Shown here one piece after another: positions 1 to 7,350 of a DNA stretch of 38,059 nt (positions are counted from its first letter, which is position 1; every line of letters starts with the position of its first letter). Made by a program: the position numbers and the translations under genes. The stretch comes from Thiogranum sp. Lineage in GTDB: Bacteria; Pseudomonadota; Gammaproteobacteria; DSM-19610. The DNA lies in NCBI GenBank assembly GCA_030148915.1, contig JASBSN010000102.1:1-38059 (forward strand), in the 5' to 3' direction. Below the pieces are notes generated by a model. It saw nothing but the letters and a program-made list of their open reading frames with translations. It did no database searches and was not told the DNA's origin.

Positions 1-142
1 CGTACGCCTTGAACTCGCCACCCATCTTCTCCGCGCCCACTTTCGTCAGCGCCGCGGTCAGCGTCGTCTTGCCATGGTCCACGTGACCTATCGTTCCCAC
101 ATTGACATGCGGCTTCGTACGTTCAAATTTTTCCTTGGACAT
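1..142 (-). CDS. tuf: Elongation factor Tu, 5' end only (partial)
   Basis: This is the first 47 codons of EF-Tu, the GTPase that carries aminoacyl-tRNA to the ribosome; the rest lies beyond the left edge. The start codon is at 140-142, preceded by a purine-rich GGGGAGAA. The N-terminus reads [20 protein letters not shown] and continues into the P-loop GHVDHGKTT, which is diagnostic for EF-Tu. It lies downstream of tRNA-Tyr, tRNA-Gly and tRNA-Thr on the same strand. This matches the tyrU-glyT-thrT-tufB arrangement of Escherichia coli, so it corresponds to the tRNA-linked tuf copy. Whether the genome has a second copy cannot be seen here. Confidence 0.97.
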   Translation of the reverse strand, partial: MSKEKFERTKPHVNVGTIGHVDHGKTTLTAALTKVGAEKMGGEFKAY

Positions 143-219
143 CGGACGGTTCTCCCCGTGGTGTTCGCCGTGCAGTAGTTACCAATATATACAGGGCCGG
201 TTTAAGTTCCGCCCGCAAC

Positions 220-295
<76 letters not shown>

Positions 296-306
296 AAAAT
301 TCATCA

Positions 307-380
<74 letters not shown>

Positions 381-404
381 AATTCATTCATATTCACTGT
401 GCTC

Positions 405-489
405 TGGTGGAGGGGGGAGGATTCGAACCTCCGAAGGCTGAGCCGTCAGATTTACAGTCTGATCCCTTTGGCCGCTCGGGAACCCCTCC
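405..489 (-). tRNA. tyrU: tRNA-Tyr (GTA)
   Basis: An 85-nt class II tRNA with a long variable arm, as expected for bacterial tRNA-Tyr, and an encoded CCA. The acceptor strand is GGAGGGG; the anticodon stem TCAGA/TCTGA encloses the loop CTGTAAA with anticodon GTA; the T-arm is GGTTCGAATCC. It is the first gene of the unit. The extra threonine tRNA (thrU) that precedes tyrU in E. coli is not present upstream. Confidence 0.97.
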
Positions 490-505
490 GAAACGCAAGC
501 CGCGT

Positions 506-534
506 ATTGTGATCGGGCTGGAAACGCCTGTCAA
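506..534 (-). promoter_or_regulatory. Promoter of the tRNA-tuf operon
   Basis: On the minus strand a consensus -35 TTGACA (529-534) and a -10 CACAAT (506-511) are 17 bp apart. Transcription would begin about 10 nt before tRNA-Tyr. The stretch after the -10 (ACGCGGC) is GC-rich, as in stringently controlled stable-RNA promoters. An AT-rich tract at about 548-572 is a possible UP element or Fis region. The hexamers are seen; the regulation is inferred. Confidence 0.75.
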
Positions 535-710
535 CTCCAGCCAGGCGATTTTTTCTTAATAAATCTGTAACCTTGTGCCGATATAGCCAATTTCCGCCCG
601 GCTTTGCCAGGTGGTAATATCGGCGCGTTTTGACTGGCGTCTGGATCAGACGAATTGACCCGGCGCTCCAACGCATACTGCTCATACCGCAAGATTACTC
701 GGGGAATAGA

Positions 711-2045
711 ATGAAAGTCACAATTTATGGTTCCGGTTATGTTGGCCTGGTCACCGGGGCCTGTCTCGCCCAGGTTGGCAATGATGTCCTCTGCGTCGAT
801 GTAGACCCAGGGAAAATTGATAGGCTGAACAAGGGCGAAAGCCCGATATATGAGCCTGGTCTGAGTGACATGCTGGTCGCCAACCAGGCCGCCGGCCGGC
901 TTAAATTCACCCTGAGCCCGGAAGAAGGGGTCGCTCACGGCCTGTTCCAGTTCATCGCCGTCGGCACGCCCCCCGACGAGGACGGATCGGCCGACTTGCA
1001 ACACGTGCTGGCGGTGGCCCGCTCCATTGGCGAGAACATCAGCGATTACCGTATTATCGTCAATAAATCGACGGTCCCAGTGGGTACCGCGGACCGGGTC
1101 CGCGCGCAGGTCCGGGAGACCCTGGAAAAACGCGGTACGGCGGCGGACTTCGACGTCGTATCCAACCCCGAATTCCTCAAAGAAGGCGCCGCTATCGACG
1201 ATTTTATGCGCCCGGATCGGGTCATTATCGGCACCGATAACCCGCGCACCACGGAATTACTGCGCGCGCTGTACACACCTTTCAACCGTAACCACGAACG
1301 CATAGTGGCGATGGACATCCGTTCGGCCGAACTGACCAAGTATGCCGCCAATTCATTGCTGGCCACCAAGATCAGCTTCATGAACGAGCTGTCGAATATT
1401 GCCGAGCGGCTCGGCGCCAATATCGAGCAGGTGCGTGTCGGCATCGGCGCCGACCCGCGTATCGGCTACCAGTTTATTTACCCCGGCGCCGGCTACGGCG
1501 GCTCCTGCTTCCCCAAGGACGTGCGCGCGCTGGAGCATACCGCGCTGGCCAACGATTACACCCCCGAGTTGCTGCACGCCGTGGAAGCGGTGAATTTCCG
1601 CCAAAAACAGAAACTGTTTGAAAAAATCTCGGCGCACTACAACGGCGAGCTGACCGGAAAAACCTTTGCCCTGTGGGGCCTGGCGTTCAAACCCAATACC
1701 GATGACATGCGCGAAGCCTCCAGCCGGGTATTGATGGAGGCGCTGTGGGAGCAGGGCGCGAAAGTCCGGGCCTTCGACCCTGAGGCGGGCGAGGAAACCG
1801 CGCGTATTTACGGCGAGCGGGACGATTTGACCTTGTGCGATTCACCGGAAAGCGCATTGGAAGGCGCCGACGCGTTAGCGGTCATCACCGAGTGGAACAT
1901 GTTCCGTAGCCCTGACTTTGAGCATATCCGCGCCAGCCTCAAGTCTCCGGTCATTTTCGACGGTCGCAACCTCTACGACCCGGAATTTCTGAGCAAGCAG
2001 GGGTTCACCTACTACTCCATCGGTCGCGCCGTCGCCCGACCCTGA
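711..2045 (+). CDS. ugd: UDP-glucose 6-dehydrogenase
   Basis: A 444-residue enzyme that oxidises UDP-glucose to UDP-glucuronate with two NAD+, supplying uronic acids for exopolysaccharide or lipopolysaccharide. The N-terminal Rossmann motif GSGYVG is at residues 7-12. The central part carries NPEFLKEG, and the catalytic cysteine C266 sits in [12 protein letters not shown]. The C-terminal UDP-binding domain begins near the [14 protein letters not shown] motif. Length is normal for the family. The ATG at 711 starts directly in the Rossmann fold; an in-frame upstream extension lacks homology-like sequence. The gene is monocistronic and divergent from the tRNA-tuf operon, with a large hairpin right after its stop. 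GDP-mannose dehydrogenase is a related alternative, but the motifs fit UDP-glucose dehydrogenase. Confidence 0.95.
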   Translation: MKVTIYGSGYVGLVTGACLAQVGNDVLCVDVDPGKIDRLNKGESPIYEPGLSDMLVANQAAGRLKFTLSPEEGVAHGLFQFIAVGTPPDEDGSADLQHVLAVARSIGENISDYRIIVNKSTVPVGTADRVRAQVRETLEKRGTAADFDVVSNPEFLKEGAAIDDFMRPDRVIIGTDNPRTTELLRALYTPFNRNHERIVAMDIRSAELTKYAANSLLATKISFMNELSNIAERLGANIEQVRVGIGADPRIGYQFIYPGAGYGGSCFPKDVRALEHTALANDYTPELLHAVEAVNFRQKQKLFEKISAHYNGELTGKTFALWGLAFKPNTDDMREASSRVLMEALWEQGAKVRAFDPEAGEETARIYGERDDLTLCDSPESALEGADALAVITEWNMFRSPDFEHIRASLKSPVIFDGRNLYDPEFLSKQGFTYYSIGRAVARP

Positions 2046-2049
2046 GCCG

Positions 2050-2091
2050 GTAGCGGCGGGGTCAGCGACCGAGCGCTGCCCCCGCCGCTAC
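2050..2091. terminator. Strong hairpin between convergent genes
   Basis: A perfect 12-bp inverted repeat (GTAGCGGCGGGG at 2050-2061 and its complement at 2080-2091) encloses a second 5-bp stem (CAGCG/CGCTG). There is no T-run on either side, so it is not a classical intrinsic terminator. It overlaps the stop codon of the minus-strand gene and lies 4 nt after the ugd stop. Its position suggests a bidirectional transcript-end or RNA-stabilising structure. Confidence 0.6.
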
Positions 2092-2558
2092 ATATGACAA
2101 ATAAACTCGGTGTGATGCGCGTCGGCCAGCAGATTTTCGAAGGTTTCGGCGCTGACGTGAACGAGACATTCGTGGTCGCCGGCTTCGAAATAAATGTCCG
2201 ACTGCTCCACCAGGCTCTCGTCGACAATAGTGTCCATATCATAGACGTTGCCGAATGGCGGCACGGCACCGGGCTCACAGTCCTCGAACAACGCACCCAC
2301 CTCCTGCTCGGTGGCCAGACCGAGATTACGGTTGGTCAGACGGTGCAACTCCCCCAGATCCACCCGGCAACTGGCGGGTAGAACGGCCAGCAGATAGCCG
2401 CGCTCATCGCCGAGGACCACCGACTTGGCGATCCGTTGGCCCGCCACATGGGCGAGTTGCGCCGACTCCAGGCTGGTCGAGGAGTGCGGATGGCTGAGAA
2501 TGTCGAAATCCGCACCCTGTTCGGCGAGATACTCCGAGACTCGATTGGCGATAGACAT
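2088..2558 (-). CDS. YbaK/ProX-family aminoacyl-tRNA deacylase
   Basis: A 156-residue single-domain protein of the YbaK/EbsC/ProX trans-editing family, which hydrolyses mischarged aminoacyl-tRNA in the cytosol. Visible family hallmarks are the lysine in AKSVVLGDE (K45) and the loop GAVPPFG. The preferred tRNA (Cys-tRNA-Pro, Ala-tRNA-Pro or other) cannot be decided from motifs. It is preceded by the sulfurtransferase gene on the same strand, 42 bp away, and probably co-transcribed with it. The stop codon lies inside the hairpin at 2050-2091. Confidence 0.85.
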   Translation of the reverse strand: MSIANRVSEYLAEQGADFDILSHPHSSTSLESAQLAHVAGQRIAKSVVLGDERGYLLAVLPASCRVDLGELHRLTNRNLGLATEQEVGALFEDCEPGAVPPFGNVYDMDTIVDESLVEQSDIYFEAGDHECLVHVSAETFENLLADAHHTEFICHM

Positions 2559-2600
2559 GACGATGCCCTCCTCGTCTGCTCAGTTCACCAGAAGTATAGT

Positions 2601-3455
2601 TCAGCCCTCGCCGGTTGCTAGCGGACGGCCCTCGTCGCGAATCCACTCACTCCAGGAGCCGGCGTACAGGCGCGAACCGGGCAGGCCGGCAACCTCCATG
2701 GACAGCAGGTTGTGACAGGCGGTCACCCCGGAGCCGCACATATGGACCACATCCTCGGCGGGCACCTGCGCCAACCCGGCGAGCCAGCGCCGGCGCAAGT
2801 CGGCTGCCGGCAGGAAACGTCCGTCAGGGGCCAGATTGTCTTCAAAAGGAAAGTTCACCGCACCGGGAATATGACCGGCAACCGGATCTATCGGCTCCCG
2901 ACGACCGGCAAACCGTTCCCTGCTGCGTGCATCGATGAGCCGGAACTGCGATGAGCGAAGATTTTTCAGCACCGCGGCGGTGGTGACCCAGCCGCTACCG
3001 GGCGCCAGCGCTACGGGCAGCGAATGACCGGCGGGCAACCGGGCGCTGCCGGGAACGCCGGCATCCTGCCAGGCCGCCCAGCCGCCATCCAGTACCGCCA
3101 CCCGCCGGTGACCGACAGCGCGCAACAACCACCACAGTCGCGCCGCAATTGCCCCGCTCCCCTGATCGTAAACCACCACCTGTCGCTCGGGGCGCAGCCC
3201 CCAGCCACTCAGCCGCTGCGCGAACGAGCGCCAATCCGGCAACGGGTGGCGGCCGTCCGCCTCGGTCGGTGCGCGCGACAACGCCTCCTCGAGGTGGGCG
3301 TAATAGGCTCCCGGAATATGACTTTCCCGATAGACGCCGGGGCCCCAGCCCGGCTCCGCCAGGTCGAACCGGCAGTCGACCAGCAGCCAGTCCAGACGCG
3401 AGTAACGCCGCAGACAAACATCGGCCGCGATCAGCGTCTCGAAATAATCGGACAT
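2601..3455 (-). CDS. Two-domain sulfurtransferase, 3-mercaptopyruvate type
   Basis: A 284-residue protein with tandem rhodanese domains: an inactive N-terminal one (LLVDCRFDLAEPGWG, then HIPGAYYAHL) and a catalytic C-terminal one (RLIDARSRERFAG, then HIPGAVNFPF). The catalytic cysteine is C240 in CGSGVTA. That loop is typical of 3-mercaptopyruvate sulfurtransferases such as SseA; thiosulfate rhodaneses usually have CRKGVT. It would move sulfane sulfur from mercaptopyruvate to a thiol or cyanide acceptor. The start at MSDYFETL is preferred over a 36-codon in-frame extension without domain homology; GAGGG lies upstream. The two genes may connect to the sulfur genes at 15926-17931 only functionally. 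Confidence 0.88.
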   Translation of the reverse strand: MSDYFETLIAADVCLRRYSRLDWLLVDCRFDLAEPGWGPGVYRESHIPGAYYAHLEEALSRAPTEADGRHPLPDWRSFAQRLSGWGLRPERQVVVYDQGSGAIAARLWWLLRAVGHRRVAVLDGGWAAWQDAGVPGSARLPAGHSLPVALAPGSGWVTTAAVLKNLRSSQFRLIDARSRERFAGRREPIDPVAGHIPGAVNFPFEDNLAPDGRFLPAADLRRRWLAGLAQVPAEDVVHMCGSGVTACHNLLSMEVAGLPGSRLYAGSWSEWIRDEGRPLATGEG

Positions 3456-3793
3456 GACAGCCCTCAGCGGGTGATATGGGCGGCTATTCTGGCACTGCCC
3501 CGAGGCCACGGCCAGCGCCGTTTCACCTTGAGCGCGGTGGGAGAGGAAAGCCCGGAAAACCAAAATACAACGCAGGACAACAGCCGCCGCGCACTTAAAG
3601 CGCGTGCCCCTCGGATCAGGGTTTTTGGTGCATGTGCCGCTCGCGGCACCCTAAGCCAAAAACCCTGATCCGAGGGGCACACGCCTGCACCGCCGCTGGT
3701 TAACCCCCGGAGTGCTTAGACGTCGGCGGCTTCCGTCGTTCAAGCACACCGCGGCGACGGCCGATAGCACTCCATCACCCGGTGGAGTCAAAC
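3456..3793. other. Divergent intergenic region
   Basis: 338 bp between the divergently transcribed sulfurtransferase gene and the small secreted-protein gene. Apart from the inverted repeat at 3600-3684 and the ribosome-binding site GGTGGAG at 3781-3787, no gene or convincing promoter pair is visible. Confidence 0.5.
3600..3684. repeat. Long perfect inverted repeat (cruciform-capable palindrome)
   Basis: Arms of 25 bp at 3604-3628 and 3656-3680 are exact reverse complements; the left arm begins GTGCCCCTCGGATCAGGG. Beyond one mismatched pair, three more pairs form (3600-3602 with 3682-3684). The 27-nt loop contains its own 7-bp hairpin GTGCCGC/GCGGCAC at 3634-3649. It lies in the divergent region between the sulfurtransferase gene and the gene at 3794, so it is not at the end of either gene. 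The shape fits a dispersed palindromic repeat, a protein-binding site or a structured RNA. No second copy was noticed in this window. Confidence 0.85.
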
Positions 3794-4213
3794 ATGAAAC
3801 GGATGGTCTGCCTGACTGTCTTCGTCACAATGCTCGCGGCAACAGACGCAACGGCGCGCGATATGGACGACGAGTACGCCGTATTCGGCGTAGGCGCCGA
3901 GGATTGCGCCACTTATCTGGTCGCACGCGACCGGGCCGGGGCCGCCGAGCGCTGGTACCACCACTGGCTGAGCGGCTATCTGACGGCGGTCAACAACGCC
4001 GGGGCCAGCACCTTTAATATTCTCGGCGAAAAAAGCCTGGCAGACATTCTTGACTGGCTGGAAGGCTATTGCGCGGCAAACCCCAATACCAATTTCGCCA
4101 ATGCCGTCGCCGGGATGGTGACATTGCTCTACGCTGACCGACAGAATATTGCGCCTGGGAAAACCGGCGGCTGGAAGAAATTCACCGCGTCTCCGGCCTC
4201 TCCCCAACCCTGA
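3794..4213 (+). CDS. Small secreted protein, HdeA-like or similar helical fold
   Basis: 139 residues with an N-terminal signal peptide (MKRMVCLTVFVTMLAATDATA), so probably periplasmic. After the signal two cysteines remain, in EDCATYL and EGYC, which could form a disulfide as in HdeA-type acid chaperones. The pattern HWLSGYLTAVN ... DWLEGYCAANP ... FANAVAGMVTLL resembles small exported proteins annotated as HdeA/HdeB-like or left hypothetical. No catalytic motif is seen. The ATG at 3794 is chosen because GGTGGAG lies 6 nt upstream; a GTG at 3782 would lie inside that site. The last 32 bp overlap the convergent lipoprotein gene. Confidence 0.75.
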   Translation: MKRMVCLTVFVTMLAATDATARDMDDEYAVFGVGAEDCATYLVARDRAGAAERWYHHWLSGYLTAVNNAGASTFNILGEKSLADILDWLEGYCAANPNTNFANAVAGMVTLLYADRQNIAPGKTGGWKKFTASPASPQP

Positions 4214-4742
4214 CCGTCGCATAGTCGCCAAACGCCTCGCGCATTTCCGGCAAGCGGATCGGCGTCGCTAAGGACGGCACGTCGAACGCCCCCGAGCACA
4301 CCAGCGTTACACGCCGGTGATGTTGAGATGCCAGGGTGATATGGAACTGCCACGCCATCATGGAGGCATCCCCACCGCCCAGCGCCATACGGGCTGCCAC
4401 CCTGCGGGGCAACCCAAGGCTGACGTCGGTCTGGTTCAGCCAGACTCTTTCCACCGCCCACCTCCCCGGCCCGAGCGTTTGCGCCACCGGCAGCGGATCG
4501 CGTAACAGCACATAACAAAAGGGCGCATATTGGTCGGTGGCCGCATAACCGCTGGTTTTTCCGTGTTGCAGGTACACACGGGCCAGGCCAGCCGGTATCA
4601 CCAACTCGCGCAGCACTTCGATTTCATCCCCCGGCCCGACGGGGCTGGAGTAAAAGCCGTCACGCGGCGGCATCGGCTGGCAGGCCGCCAGCAGCACCAG
4701 CCCCAACGCGAGTCCAAGTTTCACGCATATTCTCATACGCAT
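4182..4742 (-). CDS. Putative lipoprotein, unknown function
   Basis: 186 residues with a lipoprotein signal: basic start MRMRICVK, hydrophobic core, and lipobox LLAAC with lipidated cysteine C21. The following Q-P-M lacks aspartate at +2, so outer-membrane sorting is likely. The mature part has a compact beta-rich pattern (IPAGLARVYLQHG, YAPFCYVLLRDP, ARMALGGGDASMMAWQFHITL) seen in uncharacterised gammaproteobacterial lipoproteins; no enzyme motif is visible. AGGG lies 5 nt before the ATG at 4742. Its 3' end overlaps the 3' end of the convergent gene at 3794. Confidence 0.75.
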   Translation of the reverse strand: MRMRICVKLGLALGLVLLAACQPMPPRDGFYSSPVGPGDEIEVLRELVIPAGLARVYLQHGKTSGYAATDQYAPFCYVLLRDPLPVAQTLGPGRWAVERVWLNQTDVSLGLPRRVAARMALGGGDASMMAWQFHITLASQHHRRVTLVCSGAFDVPSLATPIRLPEMREAFGDYATVRVGERPETR

Positions 4743-4767
4743 GTTCGCCCTTTTCGATAACAGCTCC

Positions 4768-4799
4768 GGGAAACTCTGATCAATTCGTCAGACTTTCCC
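4768..4799. terminator. Imperfect hairpin downstream of the EamA gene
   Basis: GGGAAACTCTGA (4768-4779) pairs with TCAGACTTTCCC (4788-4799) with one mismatch and an 8-nt loop. It lies between the EamA gene and the lipoprotein gene, both minus strand. No T-run follows, so a role in ending the EamA transcript is only possible. Confidence 0.3.
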
Positions 4800-4877
4800 T
4801 TCGCTGCTGCAGTGTAACAGCGCACGGTGTGGCCCGGCATACAAGCTTTATTGTGCACCGTACTCCCCGGGGCGCAG

Positions 4878-5768
4878 TCAGCTCAATTCGTCCGAGGCGC
4901 CACGGCCGGCCAGCCCGCCCCATTGATGCAGGGCCAGTCCGCCCAGAATAAAGGTGGTCCCCACCCACACGCTCGGCACAATACGCTCGTCGTTCAACCA
5001 GTGACCCAGCAGCAGCGCCGTGACCGGGGTCACCAGCGTGACCAAATTCACCTTCACCGCCCCTACCCGGCCGAGCAAATAGTAATACCCGAAAAAACCC
5101 AGCACCGAACCGAACAAAGCCAGATAGGCAATGGAAAATCGCGCCCGATCCGGCAACTCAGCCGGCCAGGTGCCATCGAACAGAAACCAGGTCAGGACAA
5201 ACGCCGGCACCGCGACACTCAACCCGCCACCGGTCACCGCCAGCGCCGCCAGCCCGCTCGACAGGCGCTTGACCCACACCGCACTGGCCGCATGCAGGAG
5301 CGCCGATAACAGCACCGCGAGTATGCCCGCACCGAGGTGCGCCCCACCCCCGGCGCTAGCGGAAAAAATCACCGCCAGACCCAGTACCCCGAGCAGCAGA
5401 CCGGCCAGTGCGCGCCCGGAAAGCTTCTGGTCTACCAGCCAGAGCACGGAGAATACACTGGTCAGGAGCGGCGAGAGGCCGAACAGCACCGCGATCCACC
5501 CCGACGGGACATACTGCGCGGCCCAATAGACCAGCCCCATGGCGCCGTAGATCGCAAGGCCGGCGGCCAGATAGGCGCCGCGCGCGCGTGCATGCCAGGG
5601 CATCTCCACACCGCTGATGCGTATGGTCAGCAAACAGAAGATCAGACCGAGCGTCATACGCGCGGTGACACCGAAAAGAAAACCTCCCCCCTCGCTGCTC
5701 CATTGGATCGCCAGCGGTGTGGTCGACCAGATTAAAATGACCCCCAAAAATGCCGCCGGTACCGACAT
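4878..5768 (-). CDS. EamA/DMT-superfamily transporter
   Basis: A 296-residue inner-membrane permease with about ten hydrophobic segments arranged as two EamA repeats (first half from AAFLGVILIWSTTPLAIQ; second half from GILAVLLSALLHAASAVWVK). Proteins of this family export or import amino acids, nucleotides or other small metabolites; the substrate cannot be told from sequence. The start at 5768 (MSVPAAFLG) is chosen because the first membrane segment begins here and GAGG lies upstream. The frame stays open upstream, but that extension would translate through a strong terminator hairpin. The gene therefore has an intrinsic terminator in its own leader, about 24 nt before the start codon, which suggests attenuation control. 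Confidence 0.88.
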   Translation of the reverse strand: MSVPAAFLGVILIWSTTPLAIQWSSEGGGFLFGVTARMTLGLIFCLLTIRISGVEMPWHARARGAYLAAGLAIYGAMGLVYWAAQYVPSGWIAVLFGLSPLLTSVFSVLWLVDQKLSGRALAGLLLGVLGLAVIFSASAGGGAHLGAGILAVLLSALLHAASAVWVKRLSSGLAALAVTGGGLSVAVPAFVLTWFLFDGTWPAELPDRARFSIAYLALFGSVLGFFGYYYLLGRVGAVKVNLVTLVTPVTALLLGHWLNDERIVPSVWVGTTFILGGLALHQWGGLAGRGASDELS

Positions 5769-5792
5769 GCTCTGCGCCTCTGATGGCTGACG

Positions 5793-5832
5793 AAAAAAAA
5801 AGGCCGCAGTCCTTGCGGTCTGCGGCCTTTTT
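5793..5832 (-). terminator. Intrinsic terminator in the EamA leader (attenuator)
   Basis: On the minus strand AGGCCGCAG (5828-5820) pairs with CTGCGGCCT (5809-5801) around a 10-nt loop; flanking A and T residues extend the stem, and nine T follow. This is a textbook Rho-independent terminator. It ends only about 24 nt before the EamA start codon, leaving no space for a promoter downstream. Transcription of the permease must therefore pass through it, unless it merely ends the upstream unit and the permease has an unseen promoter. Confidence 0.85.
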
Positions 5833-5990
5833 GGAAAACTACGGGTGTTCGGATTTAGCGGGTTTCCTCCAGGCCACAGGCGGCTGCAATCAGCCATGCG
5901 CGCATGCGCAGGACGTGCAGACAAAGCGTGAAAGCCGGGTAACCGTTAACGTTCATAGTGACAACGAGTCTGCAACAGGCAGACTCGCGG
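5833..5990 (-). promoter_or_regulatory. EamA leader with antiterminator sequence
   Basis: The minus strand between mug and the attenuator contains CTGTGGCCT (5879-5871). It can pair over 9 bp, with one G-U pair, with the 5' arm of the terminator (AGGCCGCAG, 5828-5820), so the two structures are mutually exclusive. Other local hairpins are GGCTG-ATTG-CAGCC and the palindrome GCGCATGCGC. The layout is that of a transcription attenuator or riboswitch; the signal sensed is unknown, and no known riboswitch class was recognised. Confidence 0.5.
5855..5956 (-). CDS. Possible leader peptide of the EamA attenuator
   Basis: A 33-codon reading frame (starts MNVNGYPAF, ends GLEETR) ending 22 nt before the terminator stem. 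The antiterminator CTGTGGCCT lies inside its codons for Cys-Gly-Leu, so a ribosome translating it would cover that sequence. It has one Trp and two Cys codons but no run of a single regulatory codon. No good ribosome-binding site precedes the ATG. It may equally be a chance frame inside a non-coding leader. Confidence 0.3.
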   Translation of the reverse strand: MNVNGYPAFTLCLHVLRMRAWLIAAACGLEETR

Positions 5991-5996
5991 TGTCAA
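5967..5996 (-). promoter_or_regulatory. Possible promoter with operator-like palindrome
   Basis: A consensus -35 TTGACA (5991-5996) is 18 bp from a weak -10 CAGACT (5967-5972). A perfect 9-bp inverted repeat, CGAGTCTGC with spacer AACAG (5965-5987), sits in and around the spacer and -10, where a repressor could block polymerase. In RNA the same repeat is a hairpin after mug without a good T-run, so it could also be a weak terminator. Confidence 0.4.
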
Positions 5997-6069
5997 CTGC
6001 CCACTGCCGCCGACGCCTGTACCCGGACGTCGCGCCGACGCCAGCGTGCCCGGCGAGGGCCGCTGGCGC

Positions 6070-6663
6070 TCAGCCCGGCATACCCAGATGATCGGCGAGC
6101 AGGTTATACCAGCCGACCAGATCCGCCAGGGAAAAGGCGGCGTTGGCGGGGCTGGAGTTGGGCGTGACAAAGCACTGCGTCGAGCCGATATGCAACCGTT
6201 GCAAACCCCAGTCGTCCCCGCCCCCATGCCCGCCGGTATGGCGGACAAACTGCTTGAAGGCCACCTTGCCGTGAAACCAGGCGCACTGTGGTTGATAGCG
6301 CTCCAACAGCGCCAGCAAGCGCATGGCCCCCACCCGGTAATCGGCGGCGCGCAGTTCGGCGCAGCCGCGGGTGGGGCGTTTGACCAGATCGGTGAAGCCC
6401 ATCGCCCGGTATTTGAACAGCGCATCCATCGCCTGCGGACCGGGCTCGATCGGCTCCGGCAGCAAGCGACTGGCATTGAGCGCCGGCCAGAAACGGTTGC
6501 GCGGGTTGGCAAAGTAGAACCCGGCCGCGACGGATGGCACAGAGGGATTCAGCCCGATGCAAAGCAACCGCAATCCAGGCGCGAGGTAATCGGGGAGCGT
6601 TTTCAGACAACCCTCGCCGGAAGCGCTATAGCGGCATTTCCTCGCCTTTGCGCACCGGTCCAT
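6070..6663 (-). CDS. mug: G/U mismatch-specific DNA glycosylase (Mug/TDG family)
   Basis: A DNA-repair glycosylase that removes uracil or thymine mispaired with guanine. The family motif 1 appears as GLNPS (GINPG in E. coli Mug), followed by AAGFYFANPRNRFWPAL (GTGFPFAHPANRFWK in E. coli); motif 2 appears as TPNSSPAN (PNPSGLS in E. coli). The start is uncertain. The ATG at 6663 gives 197 residues and overlaps gloB by 38 nt. A CTG at 6606 with GAGGG upstream would give MKTLPDYLAPGLR, closer to the usual N-terminus. It is the last gene of a VOC-gloB-mug run. Confidence 0.87.
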   Translation of the reverse strand: MDRCAKARKCRYSASGEGCLKTLPDYLAPGLRLLCIGLNPSVPSVAAGFYFANPRNRFWPALNASRLLPEPIEPGPQAMDALFKYRAMGFTDLVKRPTRGCAELRAADYRVGAMRLLALLERYQPQCAWFHGKVAFKQFVRHTGGHGGGDDWGLQRLHIGSTQCFVTPNSSPANAAFSLADLVGWYNLLADHLGMPG

Positions 6664-7336
6664 AAGGTCCGTGGCGATGCCGGTCGTGATAGTGCATGCG
6701 ATAGCGGACAAACCGGTCGAGCTCGTCGAAATGCATGAAGGGGTTGCCGTCTATCTGTTCGGCCAGCGTCGAGGTGCTTTTCTCGGCGTAGTTATGGCCG
6801 GGTAGGATCAGGGTTTGTGCCGGCAGCTTTTGCTGCATATCGTTGAGCGTTTGGTACATCTGCTCCGGATCACCGCCACGCAAATCACAACGCCCGCAGC
6901 CGAAAACAAATAATGTATCGCCGCTGATCAGTTGATCGCCGATACGGTAACAGGCCGAACCTGGCGTATGACCCGGAGTGTGCAGAACCTCGATAGAAGT
7001 AGCGCCCAACGCAATGCGATCGCCGCCATGGTGAAGCGTGGGGATATCCAGATACGAGCCCCAGAAACGCGCCTCTTCCTTGAGCAGATGCAACTGCGCA
7101 TCGTGGTGCTGCAACACCTCGCCAATGCCGTTGATATGGTCGTGGTGACTGTGCGTCAGCAGTATGTCGGTGATCTGCACGCCGTGCTCGGCCGCCAGGG
7201 CGAGTACGGCCGGTACGTCCCAGGCGGGGTCCACCACCGCCGCCCTGCCACTGGCGCGGTCCTCTATAAGATAAACAAAGTTTTCCATCGGCCCCAGTTC
7301 CAGGGCGTGAATAACGTGCGGGGCGGTCTCAGGCAT
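6626..7336 (-). CDS. gloB: Hydroxyacylglutathione hydrolase (glyoxalase II)
   Basis: A 236-residue metallo-beta-lactamase-fold hydrolase that splits S-lactoylglutathione to lactate and glutathione in methylglyoxal detoxification. The metal-binding motif THSHHDH is at residues 61-67, followed by HTPGHTPGSACY, SGDTLFVFGCGRCD and LPGHNY. The C-terminal region (NPFMHFDELDRFVRYRM) is shorter than in classical GloB but keeps the typical NPF pattern. It begins 14 bp after a VOC-fold gene, which suggests a small aldehyde-detoxification unit. A persulfide dioxygenase role is less likely given the GCGRCD motif. Confidence 0.88.
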   Translation of the reverse strand: MPETAPHVIHALELGPMENFVYLIEDRASGRAAVVDPAWDVPAVLALAAEHGVQITDILLTHSHHDHINGIGEVLQHHDAQLHLLKEEARFWGSYLDIPTLHHGGDRIALGATSIEVLHTPGHTPGSACYRIGDQLISGDTLFVFGCGRCDLRGGDPEQMYQTLNDMQQKLPAQTLILPGHNYAEKSTSTLAEQIDGNPFMHFDELDRFVRYRMHYHDRHRHGPYGPVRKGEEMPL

Positions 7337-7350
7337 GGCGGTATACTCGG

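Noticed and set aside
452-1004. Minus-strand frames antisense to the 5' part of ugd.
   Set aside because: They are shadows of ugd codon usage and overlap the tRNA-tuf promoter.
3520-3560. GAGAGGAAAGCCCGGA resembles the 5' conserved part of RNase P RNA (GAGGAAAGTCCGGGC).
   Set aside because: The matching 3' conserved elements and the rest of the RNase P fold are absent within 400 nt, and the neighbourhood is a divergent intergenic region.
4878-5924. Longer EamA protein starting at 5924.
   Set aside because: The extra 52 residues would be encoded by the leader and terminator hairpin and have no membrane or signal character; MSVPAAFLG starts the first membrane segment.
5750-6091. 113-codon plus-strand frame across the EamA leader.
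   Set aside because: It runs antisense through the terminator and leader and into mug, has no domain pattern and no ribosome-binding site.
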